From assembly GCF_045310525.1 (NCBI RefSeq), contig NZ_JBJHZY010000001.1, positions 868,001 through 932,000 of the forward strand: a stretch of 64,000 bases of DNA, read 5' to 3'. Positions 32,366 through 41,385 of the stretch are shown piece after piece. The notes below the pieces were generated by a model that did not search any database, was not told the origin of the DNA, and saw only the letters and a list, made by a program, of their open reading frames with translations. Numbering within the stretch: the stretch's first letter is position 1; the number at the start of each line of letters is the position of its first letter. The DNA comes from Clostridium_AT radicumherbarum. Its GTDB lineage: Bacteria; Bacillota; Clostridia; Clostridiales; Clostridiaceae. The position numbers and the translations under genes were made by a program.

Positions 32366-32881
32366 CTACCAGGATAAACTTAAGGTATAATTGTTGCCAG
32401 ATGTTAAAAGTTCAGTTTTAAAACCTTTATTTAAAAGAAATTCCTTTATTCTAAAATATAATTCTTCAATGAATGCAGAATCCTTCAAAAATTCCAAGGT
32501 TACTTTAGTATCTCCATTTTTACTTGCAGCTTCAATAAAATCATATATATCTTTTACATATGAATTTACAATTTCAGAAATATCAGCATCTGAGCTGCTT
32601 AAATACAATGGATAACCAATACTTGGCTTAAATTCACCATCAGCTAGAGTTTTAATAATTAACTTGTTGAAGTTAAAGCAATTTCTGTATAATTCTTCAA
32701 CATCATTAGCATATCTTTCTAGAAAGGTTTCTTTTATATATTGATTAGGAACTGAAACAACAATATTTTCATTCTCTAATTCAGCAGTTTCAATAAAAGA
32801 AAGCCATGCTGTATAAATAACTTCATTATATTCCTGCTTTAACACTTCACTTATCTGATTATTTAATTTTGAAATACTCAT
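32366..32881 (-). CDS. Stand-alone DnaA N-terminal-domain-like protein
   Basis: 171 residues. Residues 1-75 match the DnaA_N domain pattern: helix, YTAWLSFIETAELENENIVVSVPNQYIKETFLERYANDVEEL (like the WxxxL/F...I.VPNxFxxExLexRY block that binds DnaB, SirA or DnaD). The remaining 95 residues are helical and strand segments with no AAA+ ATPase or DNA-binding domain. It cannot be an initiator; it might interact with the partners of DnaA or modulate initiation. Unknown family beyond the first domain. The start follows AAGGGGG. Confidence 0.65.
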   Translation of the reverse strand: MSISKLNNQISEVLKQEYNEVIYTAWLSFIETAELENENIVVSVPNQYIKETFLERYANDVEELYRNCFNFNKLIIKTLADGEFKPSIGYPLYLSSSDADISEIVNSYVKDIYDFIEAASKNGDTKVTLEFLKDSAFIEELYFRIKEFLLNKGFKTELLTSGNNYTLSLSW

Positions 32882-33213
32882 TTCAAGCCCCCTTAATTAC
32901 CAAATTTAGATTTTTGTAATAAATTTAATACATCAAACGAAAAATGAAATGTGAAATAATTCATCCTTCATAATATATATTATATGTATAAAAATTATAA
33001 TGGTCAATGGGTAAAATGAATTATTGACAATGTAAAATTGTAAATTTTATATTACCAAATTATTAAATCTTAAATTAGTTATTAAAGCAATTGCAAATCA
33101 GCTACAAATAAATTTCCAAATATGGCTCTATCAATAAAATATGAAACAAACTATTTTACAACTTGCAAAATCAAGTTTTTCTTATTATATATATATACTC
33201 AATATTTAAGGAA
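32882..33213. other. AT-rich intergenic region
   Basis: No coding gene seen. On the plus strand TTGACA (33024-33029) and TTATAT (33047-33052) have 17-base spacing, and AACTTG/CAAGTT with TTTCTT near 33162-33183 could end a transcript of about 125 bases. Both signals are weak in such AT-rich sequence. Confidence 0.3.
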
Positions 33214-33822
33214 TTATAATATATCAAATAGATTTTCACCTAATTTTACGAAGCTTTGAAGAGTTAGTAATACCTTGATATCCATTTTTGCATTGCTGTT
33301 TAATAAGGATTTTGCTTCCTCCTTATTGATTAATATAGCTTCAATATCTTCATCATCTTCAAGATACTTTTTTGAAATGACTCCTTCACAACTACAATAT
33401 ACCATAGCCACTGATTCGTCTGTCATTCCGGCAGAAATATAAACTTTACTCTTTGTATTTTGGCGATCTATTTGGATTAAGGATAAACCAGTTTCTTCCT
33501 TCAATTCTCTTCTGACAGCAATTTCAAAGGTTTCGTTTTTATCTAAAAGACCAGCAGGAAGTTCATAGACATAATCATTTAAGGGAACTCTAAATTGTCT
33601 TATTATTACAAGACATTTGCTTTCCTTATGTAAGGCTGCAATAATAACAGCATCAATATTTTCATCCTTACCATTAAAATATTGAGCTTTTAAAGTTTCA
33701 AAATCTTTTCTAGAAGCTACCATCCAATGCTTTATAGCGCCTTTTTTATTTTCATACTCAGCATCATACACACTCAAAAATTTTGTTGCTGTAAGAGGAA
33801 TGAGTTTTTTTATTCTATTCAT
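33214..33822 (-). CDS. Nudix hydrolase (ADP-ribose pyrophosphatase-like)
   Basis: 202 residues. The complete Nudix box GLLDKNETFEIAVRRELKEETGL occupies about 91-113 (Gx5Ex7REUxEExGU), preceded by VIIRQFRVPLNDYVYELPAG, which is typical of ADP-ribose/NDP-sugar pyrophosphatases (NudF group). It cleaves nucleoside diphosphate derivatives into NMP and a phosphorylated moiety, with Mg2+. ATG 33822 lies five bases after GGAGG; an earlier ATG at 33837 lacks a site. Monocistronic. Confidence 0.88.
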   Translation of the reverse strand: MNRIKKLIPLTATKFLSVYDAEYENKKGAIKHWMVASRKDFETLKAQYFNGKDENIDAVIIAALHKESKCLVIIRQFRVPLNDYVYELPAGLLDKNETFEIAVRRELKEETGLSLIQIDRQNTKSKVYISAGMTDESVAMVYCSCEGVISKKYLEDDEDIEAILINKEEAKSLLNSNAKMDIKVLLTLQSFVKLGENLFDIL

Positions 33823-34533
33823 AATGACCTCCATCATTTATTATTATTACCATTAAGGTTTTTAATATTTATAAAATCTTAATCTTACTACAGACAATAA
33901 ATATTGTTAAGACTTATTACATAGTACTTCTTAGGAAACCTTTACCTATAATTATACTAATTTTAATTGCTGTTAGGCAATCTTATATAATTTTATTGAA
34001 AAAGCTGTATCACTATCATTATATAAAGTGTATCTATTTAGGTTCATTTTTAAAAAATAAAGAAGCTTTTTTTTAATAAATTATTCTAATCCTTTAAAAA
34101 CTTAGTGAAAAAATATATTAAATATGTACTATTAATGTGAAAAATTACAATAAAATGACCTTTAAAATTGATTTTTGTTGAATTTTTCACAAATGGGGCA
34201 AAACATTAAGCCATTAACAAGTTGGCAATTCATATCATTCATTTCCATTGATTTTAGATGTTTATTCCATTAAAAATATAAAAAAGCTGCGATGTAAAAA
34301 GCTCAAAATAATAGCTTAAAAATTTTAAAATTAATATTAAACAATGGTTTTTCTACTTAAAATAGAAGCACATTGTTAAACTAATATTTAATTAGCCATA
34401 TATTGAAATAAAATATTAAAAGAATTAAAATTAATAATGTGTTAATAAATATTATCATATTGAAACTGTATCATTTTTTTCTTTCAAAATTTTGATACAG
34501 ATAAAAATATTATTTATGAAAGGGGAGCATAAA
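33823..34533. other. Long AT-rich region upstream of the nuo operon
   Basis: About 700 bases with no plausible gene. It contains an 11-bp inverted repeat TGTGAAAAATT / AATTTTTCACA (about 34136-34191) and a partial Rex-like half site TTGTTAAA near 34374, neither convincing as an operator. The nuo promoter must be here but could not be picked with confidence. Confidence 0.35.
34466..34500 (+). promoter_or_regulatory. Hairpin just upstream of nuoA
   Basis: CTGTATCA and TGATACAG are perfect 8-bp arms around 19 A/T-rich bases, extended by partial TTTT/AAAA pairing. It ends 20 bases before the nuoA ribosome site, so it would sit in the 5' leader of the operon. Role unknown. Confidence 0.4.
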
Positions 34534-34890
34534 ATGAATCAAGATTTTGGCACCTTAGGTATATTTTTATTAGGCGGAATTGCATTCGGCTTTATAGTTA
34601 TTATAACCAATTGGTTTGTAAGACCAAAAAGGCCAAATTCGGAAAAGGAAAAAACTTACGAATGTGGGCTTGATACACTTGGACCTACTTGGGTACAATT
34701 CAAAATAAGTTATTTTCTATACGCACTAATATTTGTAATATTTGATGTAGAAACAGTTTTCCTATACCCATGGGCAGTTGCATTTAAATCAGTAGGACTT
34801 TTCGCTTTTGCTGAAATGTGTATATTTGTAGCAATTCTTGTAGTAGGCCTATGGTATGCATGGAAGAAAGGAGCCTTAGAATGGAAGTAA
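34534..34890 (+). CDS. nuoA: Complex I subunit NuoA
   Basis: 118 residues, three membrane helices. Family blocks KEKTYECGLDTLG and FDVETVFLYPWAVAF are present, the latter holding the conserved acidic residues of helix 2 near the quinone channel. Small membrane-arm subunit that links the peripheral arm. ATG 34534 follows AAAGGGGAG; the ORF extends upstream without a site. First gene of an 11-gene nuo operon; its stop overlaps the nuoB start. Confidence 0.94.
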   Translation: MNQDFGTLGIFLLGGIAFGFIVIITNWFVRPKRPNSEKEKTYECGLDTLGPTWVQFKISYFLYALIFVIFDVETVFLYPWAVAFKSVGLFAFAEMCIFVAILVVGLWYAWKKGALEWK

Positions 34891-35453
34891 ACAATAAAGA
34901 GACAGCGCTAGATAGAGAAGCAGAATTTGATAAAGAAATTGAAGAGCTTATAGCAGATAACCAAGACGCTAAATATTTTATGGCTAATAATGTAGCTTTT
35001 ACAACTGTAGAAAAAGCCATCAATTATTGCCGCTCAAATTCTTTGTGGCCAGTTTCCTTTGGACTTGCATGCTGTGCAATTGAGATGATGGCATCTGGTG
35101 ATGCTAGATATGATATATCAAGATTTGGATATGAGGTTTTCCGTCCATCACCTCGTCAAGCAGATGTTATGATTGTTGCAGGAACTGTAACAGATAAGAT
35201 GGCTCCGCTTTTAAAGCGTCTTTATGAGCAAATGCCAGAGCCAAAGTATGTTATAGCTATGGGAAGCTGCGCAATTTCAGGAGGACCTTTTGCTGATTCA
35301 TATTCCGTAGTTCGTGGAGTAGACGAGTTAGTACCTGTAGATGTATTTATCCCAGGATGCCCTCCAAGACCAGAAGCTTTAATTGATGGATTCTTAAAAC
35401 TTAAAGAAAAGTTAAATAAGCCAGAGATTGTGAAGGTGAAGAGAAATGGTTGA
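34881..35453 (+). CDS. nuoB: Complex I subunit NuoB
   Basis: 190 residues. It carries the ligands of iron-sulphur cluster N2: C64 and C65 (LACCAIEMM), C130 (GSCAISGG) and C160 (PGCPPRP). The N-terminal 35 residues are acidic and variable. N2 passes electrons to the quinone at the NuoB/NuoD interface. ATG 34881 is inside the end of nuoA, with GAAAGGAG eight bases upstream; the longer in-frame reading from 34818 is rejected. Confidence 0.95.
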   Translation: MEVNNKETALDREAEFDKEIEELIADNQDAKYFMANNVAFTTVEKAINYCRSNSLWPVSFGLACCAIEMMASGDARYDISRFGYEVFRPSPRQADVMIVAGTVTDKMAPLLKRLYEQMPEPKYVIAMGSCAISGGPFADSYSVVRGVDELVPVDVFIPGCPPRPEALIDGFLKLKEKLNKPEIVKVKRNG

Positions 35454-35889
35454 TATTAATAATCTACTGGAAGAATTAAATAAGCATTTTAATGGACAGA
35501 TAGTACTTTCAGAAAATGGACAGGCAATTTATGTAACTAGAGAAAATATAGTTGAAGCCCTAAAATTGTTAAAGGAAGAATTGGGATTTGGAAGACTTGC
35601 AGATATTACCTCAGCAGATTATGAAGACCACTATGAAGTTATCTACCATTTATTAAATGTAAAAGCAGAACTTCTAGCTGTAAAGGTAAAACTTCAAAAG
35701 GATGACATGGAAATTCCAACCATTACTCCCGTATGGAAAGCTGCTGATCCTCAAGAAAGAGAAATTTATGACCTTATGGGAATAAATTTTAAAGGTCATG
35801 GAAATCTTACAAGAATTTTGTGTGTAGATGATTTTGTAGGACATCCGCTTCAAAAGAGCTTTAAGCTTGATAAAGTCAACAGATTTTAA
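35446..35889 (+). CDS. nuoC: Complex I subunit NuoC
   Basis: 147 residues, the 30-kDa subunit, short version. The signature HYEVIYHLLN, then PTITPVWKAADPQEREIYDLMGINFKGHGNLTRILC, matches the family block near the NuoD contact (ExxxYDxxGIxFxGHPxLxRIL). It is a separate gene, not fused to nuoD as in E. coli. It overlaps nuoB by eight bases. A 110-base spacer with two palindromic repeats follows before nuoD. Confidence 0.92.
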   Translation: MVDINNLLEELNKHFNGQIVLSENGQAIYVTRENIVEALKLLKEELGFGRLADITSADYEDHYEVIYHLLNVKAELLAVKVKLQKDDMEIPTITPVWKAADPQEREIYDLMGINFKGHGNLTRILCVDDFVGHPLQKSFKLDKVNRF

Positions 35890-35977
35890 GAAATGAAAAG
35901 AGCTGAACAATTGATAATTGTTCAGTGAAAAAAGAAATGCTAGGAGCTGAACAATTAATAATTGTTCAGTGCAGAAT
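35890..35977 (+). repeat. Tandem 44-base repeat carrying palindromic hairpins (copies 3 and 4)
   Basis: Two units begin GAAATG at 35890 and 35934. Each carries a palindrome, CTGAACAATT/AATTGTTCAG, at 35903-35925 (centre GAT) and 35947-35969 (centre AAT). Each hairpin has a 10-bp perfect stem. They lie between nuoC and nuoD within the operon. The flanking bases differ slightly, so the duplication is not brand new. Same element family as 25835, 29332 and 48457. Confidence 0.75.
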
Positions 35978-36000
35978 AAGGAACGCTGGGAGGGTTTCAA

Positions 36001-37116
36001 ATGTCTTTATTAGAAGAAAATTTTGAGACACAGGAATATCAAATAAATTTAGGACCACAGCATCCTAGTACTCATGGAGTATTCAGGGCGCTGCTTACCT
36101 TAAATGGTGAGTATATTGTTAAATGTGAAAATCACATAGGATATCTTCATAGAGGAATGGAAAAATTGGCAGAAGACAGAACCTATGCTCAATTTGCAGC
36201 TCTTACCCCTAGAATTGACTATTTAGCTGGTGCACTAAACAATTGGGGCTATGTTATGGCTGTTGAGAAGCTTATGGGAGTAGAGGTGCCTGAAAGAGCA
36301 GAATATCTTCGTGTAATAGTTGGTGAACTTCAAAGAATTGCAAGTCATCTTATAATGATTTCCAGTACTCTTATTGACTTGAATGCTACTACAGGCTGGA
36401 TGTACGGCTTTACTGCTAGAGAATATACACTAGATTTACTAGAAATGATTACTGGTTCAAGAATGACTCCTAACTACTGTATTATTGGCGGTGTTATGGA
36501 TGATCTTCCAGAAGGATTCGTAGAAGCCTTCGAGAAAAACCTTCCTATAATAGAGGAAAGAATAAAGGATATTGATGGCCTAATTACAGGAAATGAGATT
36601 TTCCAAGGCAGAACAAAAGGTATCGGTGTTATTACTAAAGAAATGATTGAAAGGTACTGTATAACTGGACCAAATGTAAGATGTGCAGGAATACCTTATG
36701 ACTTAAGAAAAGTTGCTCCTTATAGTGTTTATGATAAATTTGATTTTGAGGTTCCAGTACTTCAAAATGGAGACAGCTTTGATAGATACTATATGCGTAT
36801 CCTTGAAATACGTGAAAGTATTAAGATAATAAAGCAGGCTCTTGCAAATTTACCAGAAGGACCTATTATGGCAAAGGTGCCAAGAATTATAAAGCCTCCA
36901 ATAGGAGAGACATATTGTCAAATAGAAAGTTCAAAGGGTATACTTGGATTTTATTTAGTTAGCGATGGAAGTACTAAACCTTATAGATGTCACGTACATT
37001 CCCCTTCTTTTGTTAACATCGGTGTTTTCCCAGAAATTGCAGTTGGGCAGACACTTCAGGATTTTGTTGCTACCTTGGCATCCTTTGACATATGCCTGGC
37101 TGAAATTGATCGATAA
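36001..37116 (+). CDS. nuoD: Complex I subunit NuoD
   Basis: 371 residues, the 49-kDa subunit. HPSTHG with H25 and TPRIDYL with Y74 correspond to the quinone-binding His and Tyr of Thermus Nqo4 (His38, Tyr87), with identical 49-residue spacing. The C-terminus ends SFDICLAEIDR. The paired CxxC nickel ligands of NiFe hydrogenases are absent, so this is a complex I, not an Ech-type, subunit. GGGAGGG site. The preserved quinone residues are notable because many clostridia lack respiratory quinones. Confidence 0.95.
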   Translation: MSLLEENFETQEYQINLGPQHPSTHGVFRALLTLNGEYIVKCENHIGYLHRGMEKLAEDRTYAQFAALTPRIDYLAGALNNWGYVMAVEKLMGVEVPERAEYLRVIVGELQRIASHLIMISSTLIDLNATTGWMYGFTAREYTLDLLEMITGSRMTPNYCIIGGVMDDLPEGFVEAFEKNLPIIEERIKDIDGLITGNEIFQGRTKGIGVITKEMIERYCITGPNVRCAGIPYDLRKVAPYSVYDKFDFEVPVLQNGDSFDRYYMRILEIRESIKIIKQALANLPEGPIMAKVPRIIKPPIGETYCQIESSKGILGFYLVSDGSTKPYRCHVHSPSFVNIGVFPEIAVGQTLQDFVATLASFDICLAEIDR

Positions 37117-37154
37117 AATTTTTAAAATTTGGCTTTTGAGAAGGAGAATTTTAA

Positions 37155-38198
37155 ATGGATGTATTAAATAATATTTTTATAAGTGGTGCGAAACTAATAC
37201 AGAATATTTTAAATGCCATAGGTATTCACGGATTTTTCTCAACTTTGATTATGGATGTAGTTTATTTTGTAGCAGTTGCAGCTGTAGTTACCTTTAATAT
37301 CATTATGATATTATGGGTAGATAGACGTGGTGCCAGCTTTTTTCAAGAAAGAGTTGGTCCTAATAGAGTAGGTCCCTTTGGCCTATTGCAGTCAATGATT
37401 GATGCTGTAAAGCTAATAGGTAAGGAATCCATTATTCCAGAAGCTGTAGATAAAACCGTTTACAAAGTGGCTCCAATTATTATTTTTACAGTAACTATAA
37501 TGCTTTATGCTGTATTGCCTTACGGAAAGGGAATGTCAGCAGTTAATATTAATGTTGGTATTCTTTATTTTACAGCAATTTCATCCACTTCAACTGTTGC
37601 TATCCTAATGGCTGGCTGGGGTTCAAATAATAAATACTCACTTCTTGGTGGAATGAGGACAGTTGCTCAGATTATAAGCTATGAAATACCACTTTGCTTT
37701 TCAATGATTGGTATAGTTATGATAACAGGAACTCTTAATTTAAATGATATTGTAGCTTCACAAAATGGTCTTTGGAATATAATAAGACAACCTGTAGCCT
37801 TTATATTATTTGTTATTTCAGCACTTGCAGAACTTAATAAATCCCCATTTGATATGATGGAAGCAGAACAGGAAATTGTAGCTGGTTATCATACTGAATA
37901 CACTGGAATGCGTTTTGCATTATTTTTCATGGCTGAGTATGCAAATTTATTTGTAATGGCTGGATTAGGAGTTACTTTATTCTTAGGTGGCTGGCAGGGA
38001 CCAATATTACCATCTTGGCTTTGGTTTATGCTTAAATCCTACTTTATGATTTTCATCTTCTTGTGGCTTAGATGGACACTTCCAAGAGCAAGAATAGAAA
38101 AAATGATGCAATTTAACTGGAAGGTTTTGATTCCAATTTCTATAGCTAATCTTTTTGTTACAGGTTTAGGAATAAAACTTTTTCAATTAATTAGATAG
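37155..38198 (+). CDS. nuoH: Complex I subunit NuoH
   Basis: 347 residues, about eight membrane helices. The family blocks are present: DRRGASFFQERVGPNRVGPFGLLQSMIDAVKL after helix 1, AELNKSPFDMMEAEQEIVAGYHTEYTGMRFALFFMAEY on the charged matrix-side loop, and WLRWTLPRARIEKMMQFNWKVLIP near the end. NuoH forms the membrane part of the quinone chamber and starts the proton path. GAAGGAG site, 38 bases after nuoD. Confidence 0.95.
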   Translation: MDVLNNIFISGAKLIQNILNAIGIHGFFSTLIMDVVYFVAVAAVVTFNIIMILWVDRRGASFFQERVGPNRVGPFGLLQSMIDAVKLIGKESIIPEAVDKTVYKVAPIIIFTVTIMLYAVLPYGKGMSAVNINVGILYFTAISSTSTVAILMAGWGSNNKYSLLGGMRTVAQIISYEIPLCFSMIGIVMITGTLNLNDIVASQNGLWNIIRQPVAFILFVISALAELNKSPFDMMEAEQEIVAGYHTEYTGMRFALFFMAEYANLFVMAGLGVTLFLGGWQGPILPSWLWFMLKSYFMIFIFLWLRWTLPRARIEKMMQFNWKVLIPISIANLFVTGLGIKLFQLIR

Positions 38199-38215
38199 TT
38201 TGGAGGTGTGATTAC

Positions 38216-38665
38216 ATGTATGGTTTCGGATTGTTAAAGGGACTTAAAATAACAATGAAAAAATTCTTTCAAAAGAAGGTAACTCAGCAGTACCCAGATG
38301 TTCAGCCTGACTTACCCGTGCGTTCTCATGGTTCCTTTAAATTTGATTTTGATAAATGTATATCTTGTAACATGTGTGCAGATGCCTGCCCGAATAGTGT
38401 TATAAGAGTTGATTTTACTAAAGACGAGAAGGGTAAAAGAGTTCTTCAAAAATATAACATGAGTCTTGGATATTGTCTATTTTGTGGACTTTGTGTAAAG
38501 GCTTGTCCAAAGGACGCTATAAACTTTTCTACTGACTTTCATATGACCTGCTTTGACAAGGTTGATACCAGCTATTATTGGAGTAAACCGGAAGAACAAG
38601 GTGCTAAGGAAGAAATTGCAGTAGACTCTCCTGCAGAAACTGCAGAGAAAGGTTTGGAGGTGTAG
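38216..38665 (+). CDS. nuoI: Complex I subunit NuoI (2x4Fe-4S)
   Basis: 149 residues. Two CxxCxxCxxxCP ferredoxin motifs hold clusters N6a and N6b: C48, C51, C54, C58 (CISCNMCADACP) and C87, C90, C93, C97 (CLFCGLCVKACP). An amphipathic N-terminus contacts the membrane. The C-terminal 30 residues are acidic and variable. In this operon without nuoEFG, NuoI is the outermost iron-sulphur subunit encoded and a likely docking point for an electron donor. Confidence 0.94.
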   Translation: MYGFGLLKGLKITMKKFFQKKVTQQYPDVQPDLPVRSHGSFKFDFDKCISCNMCADACPNSVIRVDFTKDEKGKRVLQKYNMSLGYCLFCGLCVKACPKDAINFSTDFHMTCFDKVDTSYYWSKPEEQGAKEEIAVDSPAETAEKGLEV

Positions 38666-38667
38666 GC

Positions 38668-39168
38668 ATGGTTGCTTCAATAATATTTTATATTGTAGCT
38701 GCATTAATAATTTTTACAGCACTAAATATGGTACTTTCTAAAAACTTAGTACACAGTGCCTTATTTATGGCTGCTACCTTCATGTTAATAGCTGTGATTT
38801 ATGTACTTTTAAATGCTGATTACTTAGCTGTAGTACAAGTTATGATATACGTTGGTGCTATTTCTATACTTTTAGTATTTGGTGTTATGCTTACTAAAAG
38901 AACATATATGGATGACAGCAGTCGACTGAATAGATATAGTAAATATGCAGCTGTAGTAGCAGTCCTAATATTTGCTGTATTTGTAAGAACAATTATGGTT
39001 ACAAATTTTGTTCCAAGCGGAGGCAAGGCAGCAGAATCTACAATCGCTGCAATCTCAACACTTCTATTAAATGATTATTCAATTGCCTTTGAAGTTTCAG
39101 GTGTTCTGCTTTTAGCAGCTACCATAGGGGCAATAGTAATAGGGAAAGGAGTGAAGGAAACCAAATGA
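38668..39168 (+). CDS. nuoJ: Complex I subunit NuoJ
   Basis: 166 residues, five membrane helices, with the conserved YxxLxADYLAVVQVMIYVGAISILLVFGVML block (pi-bulge helix 3) and a C-terminal AAxIGAIVIG helix. It lies in the membrane arm near NuoK/NuoA. The start follows GGAGGTG three bases after the nuoI stop; the stop codon overlaps the nuoK start. Confidence 0.94.
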   Translation: MVASIIFYIVAALIIFTALNMVLSKNLVHSALFMAATFMLIAVIYVLLNADYLAVVQVMIYVGAISILLVFGVMLTKRTYMDDSSRLNRYSKYAAVVAVLIFAVFVRTIMVTNFVPSGGKAAESTIAAISTLLLNDYSIAFEVSGVLLLAATIGAIVIGKGVKETK

Positions 39169-39473
39169 TAACTTTGTATCATTACTTAATTTTAGCGGCA
39201 GCACTTTTCTCTATAGGACTTTATGGAGCTGTTTCTAAGAAGAACGCTATTGGAGTATTTATGGGTATCGAATTAATGCTTAATTCAGTAAATATTAATT
39301 TAGTAGCCTTTAATCACTTTTTAAAACCAGAGGTACTTGCTGGACATACCTTTGCAATATTTATTATAGCTGTAGCAGCTTGCGAAGTTGCAGTAGGGCT
39401 TGCAATTATCTTATCCCTATATCGCCACAGAAAAACAACAACTGTTGATGATATTGATTTATTAAAATGGTAG
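39165..39473 (+). CDS. nuoK: Complex I subunit NuoK
   Basis: 102 residues, three helices. Conserved proton-path glutamates E36 (MGIELMLNSVNIN) and E74 (AACEVAVGLAI) are present. It overlaps nuoJ by four bases (ATGA), indicating translational coupling. Membrane-arm subunit related to MrpC. Confidence 0.95.
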   Translation: MITLYHYLILAAALFSIGLYGAVSKKNAIGVFMGIELMLNSVNINLVAFNHFLKPEVLAGHTFAIFIIAVAACEVAVGLAIILSLYRHRKTTTVDDIDLLKW

Positions 39474-39498
39474 ATTACTATAAGGAAGGTGAATATTA

Positions 39499-41385
39499 AT
39501 GGCTCTTAATGCGTTGCTTTTAACACTTTTACCGCTTATATCCTTTGTAGTAATTGTGTTCATTACTAAAAAGCAAAAAATGGTCAGCGCTATTATAGCA
39601 TTAGCAGCGATAGCAGCTTCTGCTATTCTATCTATAAACATATTTATTAATGTGCTTAAAGATAAAACCCCAAAGGAGTTTTCTGTGGATTGGCTTAACA
39701 TTCCTTCCATTGGATCTTTTAAGGGACTTCATATACAGATGGGTATTCTTATTGACCCACTTTCAGCTTTAATGCTTGTTATTGTAACTTTTATAGCTAC
39801 GTTAGTAATACTCTATTCATTAGGATATATGAAAGGTGATACAAGTTTTTCTAGATATTTTGCATATATCTCACTTTTCGTATTTTCAATGCTTGTTTTA
39901 GTAATAGCAAATAACTATTTCCAGATGTTCGTTGGCTGGGAATTAGTTGGACTTTGCTCCTATCTATTAATTGGCTTCTGGTTCCACAAACCATCAGCTG
40001 CAGATGCCAGTAAAAAGGCTTTTATAACAAATAGATGGGCAGACTTTGGATTTATGATGGGTATCATCTTATTATTTGTTCATTTTGGTACCTTTAACTT
40101 CGGAGAATTAGCGACATTAATACCTGGTTCTAAAGGAGCAGGAATAGCAATTATAGCAGCACTTGTATTTATTGGACCTGTTGGTAAATCTGCTCAATTT
40201 CCATTACATGTATGGCTTCCTGATGCAATGGAAGGCCCAACCCCAGTAAGTGCTCTTATCCACGCAGCAACAATGGTTGCAGCAGGCGTTTACTTAATAG
40301 CTAGAGGATACATTCTATTTGAAAGCGTTCCACAAGTTTTAACAGCTATGGCTTATATAGGAGGCTTCACAGCAATATTTGCAGCTTCAATAGCACTTGT
40401 ACAAAAGGATATTAAAAGAATACTTGCCTTTTCTACATTAAGTCAGCTTGGCTATATGGTTATGGCAATGGGAGTGGGTAGTCTTTCAGCTAGTATGTTC
40501 CACTTAACTACTCATGCATTTTTCAAGGCATTATTATTCTTAGGTTCAGGTAGTGTAATTCATGCAATAGAAGAACAGGATATTTTTAAGATGGGAAATC
40601 TTAAAGAAAAAATGCCTATTACAACATGGACCTTTGTTATAGGGTCACTTGCATTAGCTGGTATATTCCCGCTAGCAGGTTTTTGGAGTAAGGATGAAAT
40701 TTTAAGTGCAGCTTTAAGCAGTGGTCATACAGGTCTTTATGTTATAGGAACTATAGTTGCCTTTATGACTGCTTTCTACATGTTTAGATTAATATTTATA
40801 GCATTCTTTGGTAAAAAACGTTCTGATATACATGCTCACGAATCAAGCTGGGTTATGACACTTCCACTTATAATACTTGCTGTTTTATCAGTAGTTTCAG
40901 GTTTTGTTAATTCTAGCTGGTTCTATAACAGCTTTGGACAAAGCTTTAGTACACTAATATTCTTTAAGGAAGCAGAAGTACCTCACGTAAACATGGCAGT
41001 AGCAGGAATATCAACAATAGCTGCGCTGGCAGGAATACTGACGGCTTACCTTATTTATATTAAAAATGCTGTAAATACAGAAAAACTCGCAAAAAAATAT
41101 CATGGTCTATATAATCTTCTTTATAATAAGTTTTATATTGATGAAATATATGGCTGGGTATTTAACAGCATAATGTTGGCAGCTGGAAAAGTATTTGACT
41201 GGATAGACCATAAGGTTATAGATGGAATCTTCGATGGATTTGCAAGACTTTTGGGATATACAGGAAAGAAGACACGTGTAATGCAGACTGGATATTTACA
41301 AAGCTATGCTTTAGTAATATTTACAGCAGTGGTTATAATAGTAATAGTTATGTCCACTCCTTTATTAGGAGGTGTGTTTAAATAA
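39499..41385 (+). CDS. nuoL: Complex I subunit NuoL
   Basis: 628 residues, antiporter-like subunit with 14 or more helices plus a long C-terminal lateral helix region. FVGWELVGLCSYLLIGFW contains the key TM5 glutamate, and the proton-channel block GKSAQFPLHVWLPDAMEGPTPVSALIHAATMVAAGVYL is complete. It is the most distal proton-pumping subunit. It shares one base with the nuoM start. Confidence 0.96.
   Translation: MALNALLLTLLPLISFVVIVFITKKQKMVSAIIALAAIAASAILSINIFINVLKDKTPKEFSVDWLNIPSIGSFKGLHIQMGILIDPLSALMLVIVTFIATLVILYSLGYMKGDTSFSRYFAYISLFVFSMLVLVIANNYFQMFVGWELVGLCSYLLIGFWFHKPSAADASKKAFITNRWADFGFMMGIILLFVHFGTFNFGELATLIPGSKGAGIAIIAALVFIGPVGKSAQFPLHVWLPDAMEGPTPVSALIHAATMVAAGVYLIARGYILFESVPQVLTAMAYIGGFTAIFAASIALVQKDIKRILAFSTLSQLGYMVMAMGVGSLSASMFHLTTHAFFKALLFLGSGSVIHAIEEQDIFKMGNLKEKMPITTWTFVIGSLALAGIFPLAGFWSKDEILSAALSSGHTGLYVIGTIVAFMTAFYMFRLIFIAFFGKKRSDIHAHESSWVMTLPLIILAVLSVVSGFVNSSWFYNSFGQSFSTLIFFKEAEVPHVNMAVAGISTIAALAGILTAYLIYIKNAVNTEKLAKKYHGLYNLLYNKFYIDEIYGWVFNSIMLAAGKVFDWIDHKVIDGIFDGFARLLGYTGKKTRVMQTGYLQSYALVIFTAVVIIVIVMSTPLLGGVFK

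Noticed and set aside
33024..33183. Second candidate small RNA (TTGACA-17-TTATAT and a weak terminator)
   Set aside because: The -10 and terminator are poor, and the sequence is so AT-rich that chance matches are expected. It is recorded only inside the intergenic entry.
35890..35977. Possible mini CRISPR array
   Set aside because: Only two adjacent 44-base units, no spacers of unique sequence and no cas genes; the palindromic content fits a dispersed hairpin element instead.
36001..37116. NuoD as the large subunit of a membrane NiFe hydrogenase
   Set aside because: The N- and C-terminal CxxC nickel ligands are absent and the quinone His/Tyr pair is present; the operon is standard complex I order.
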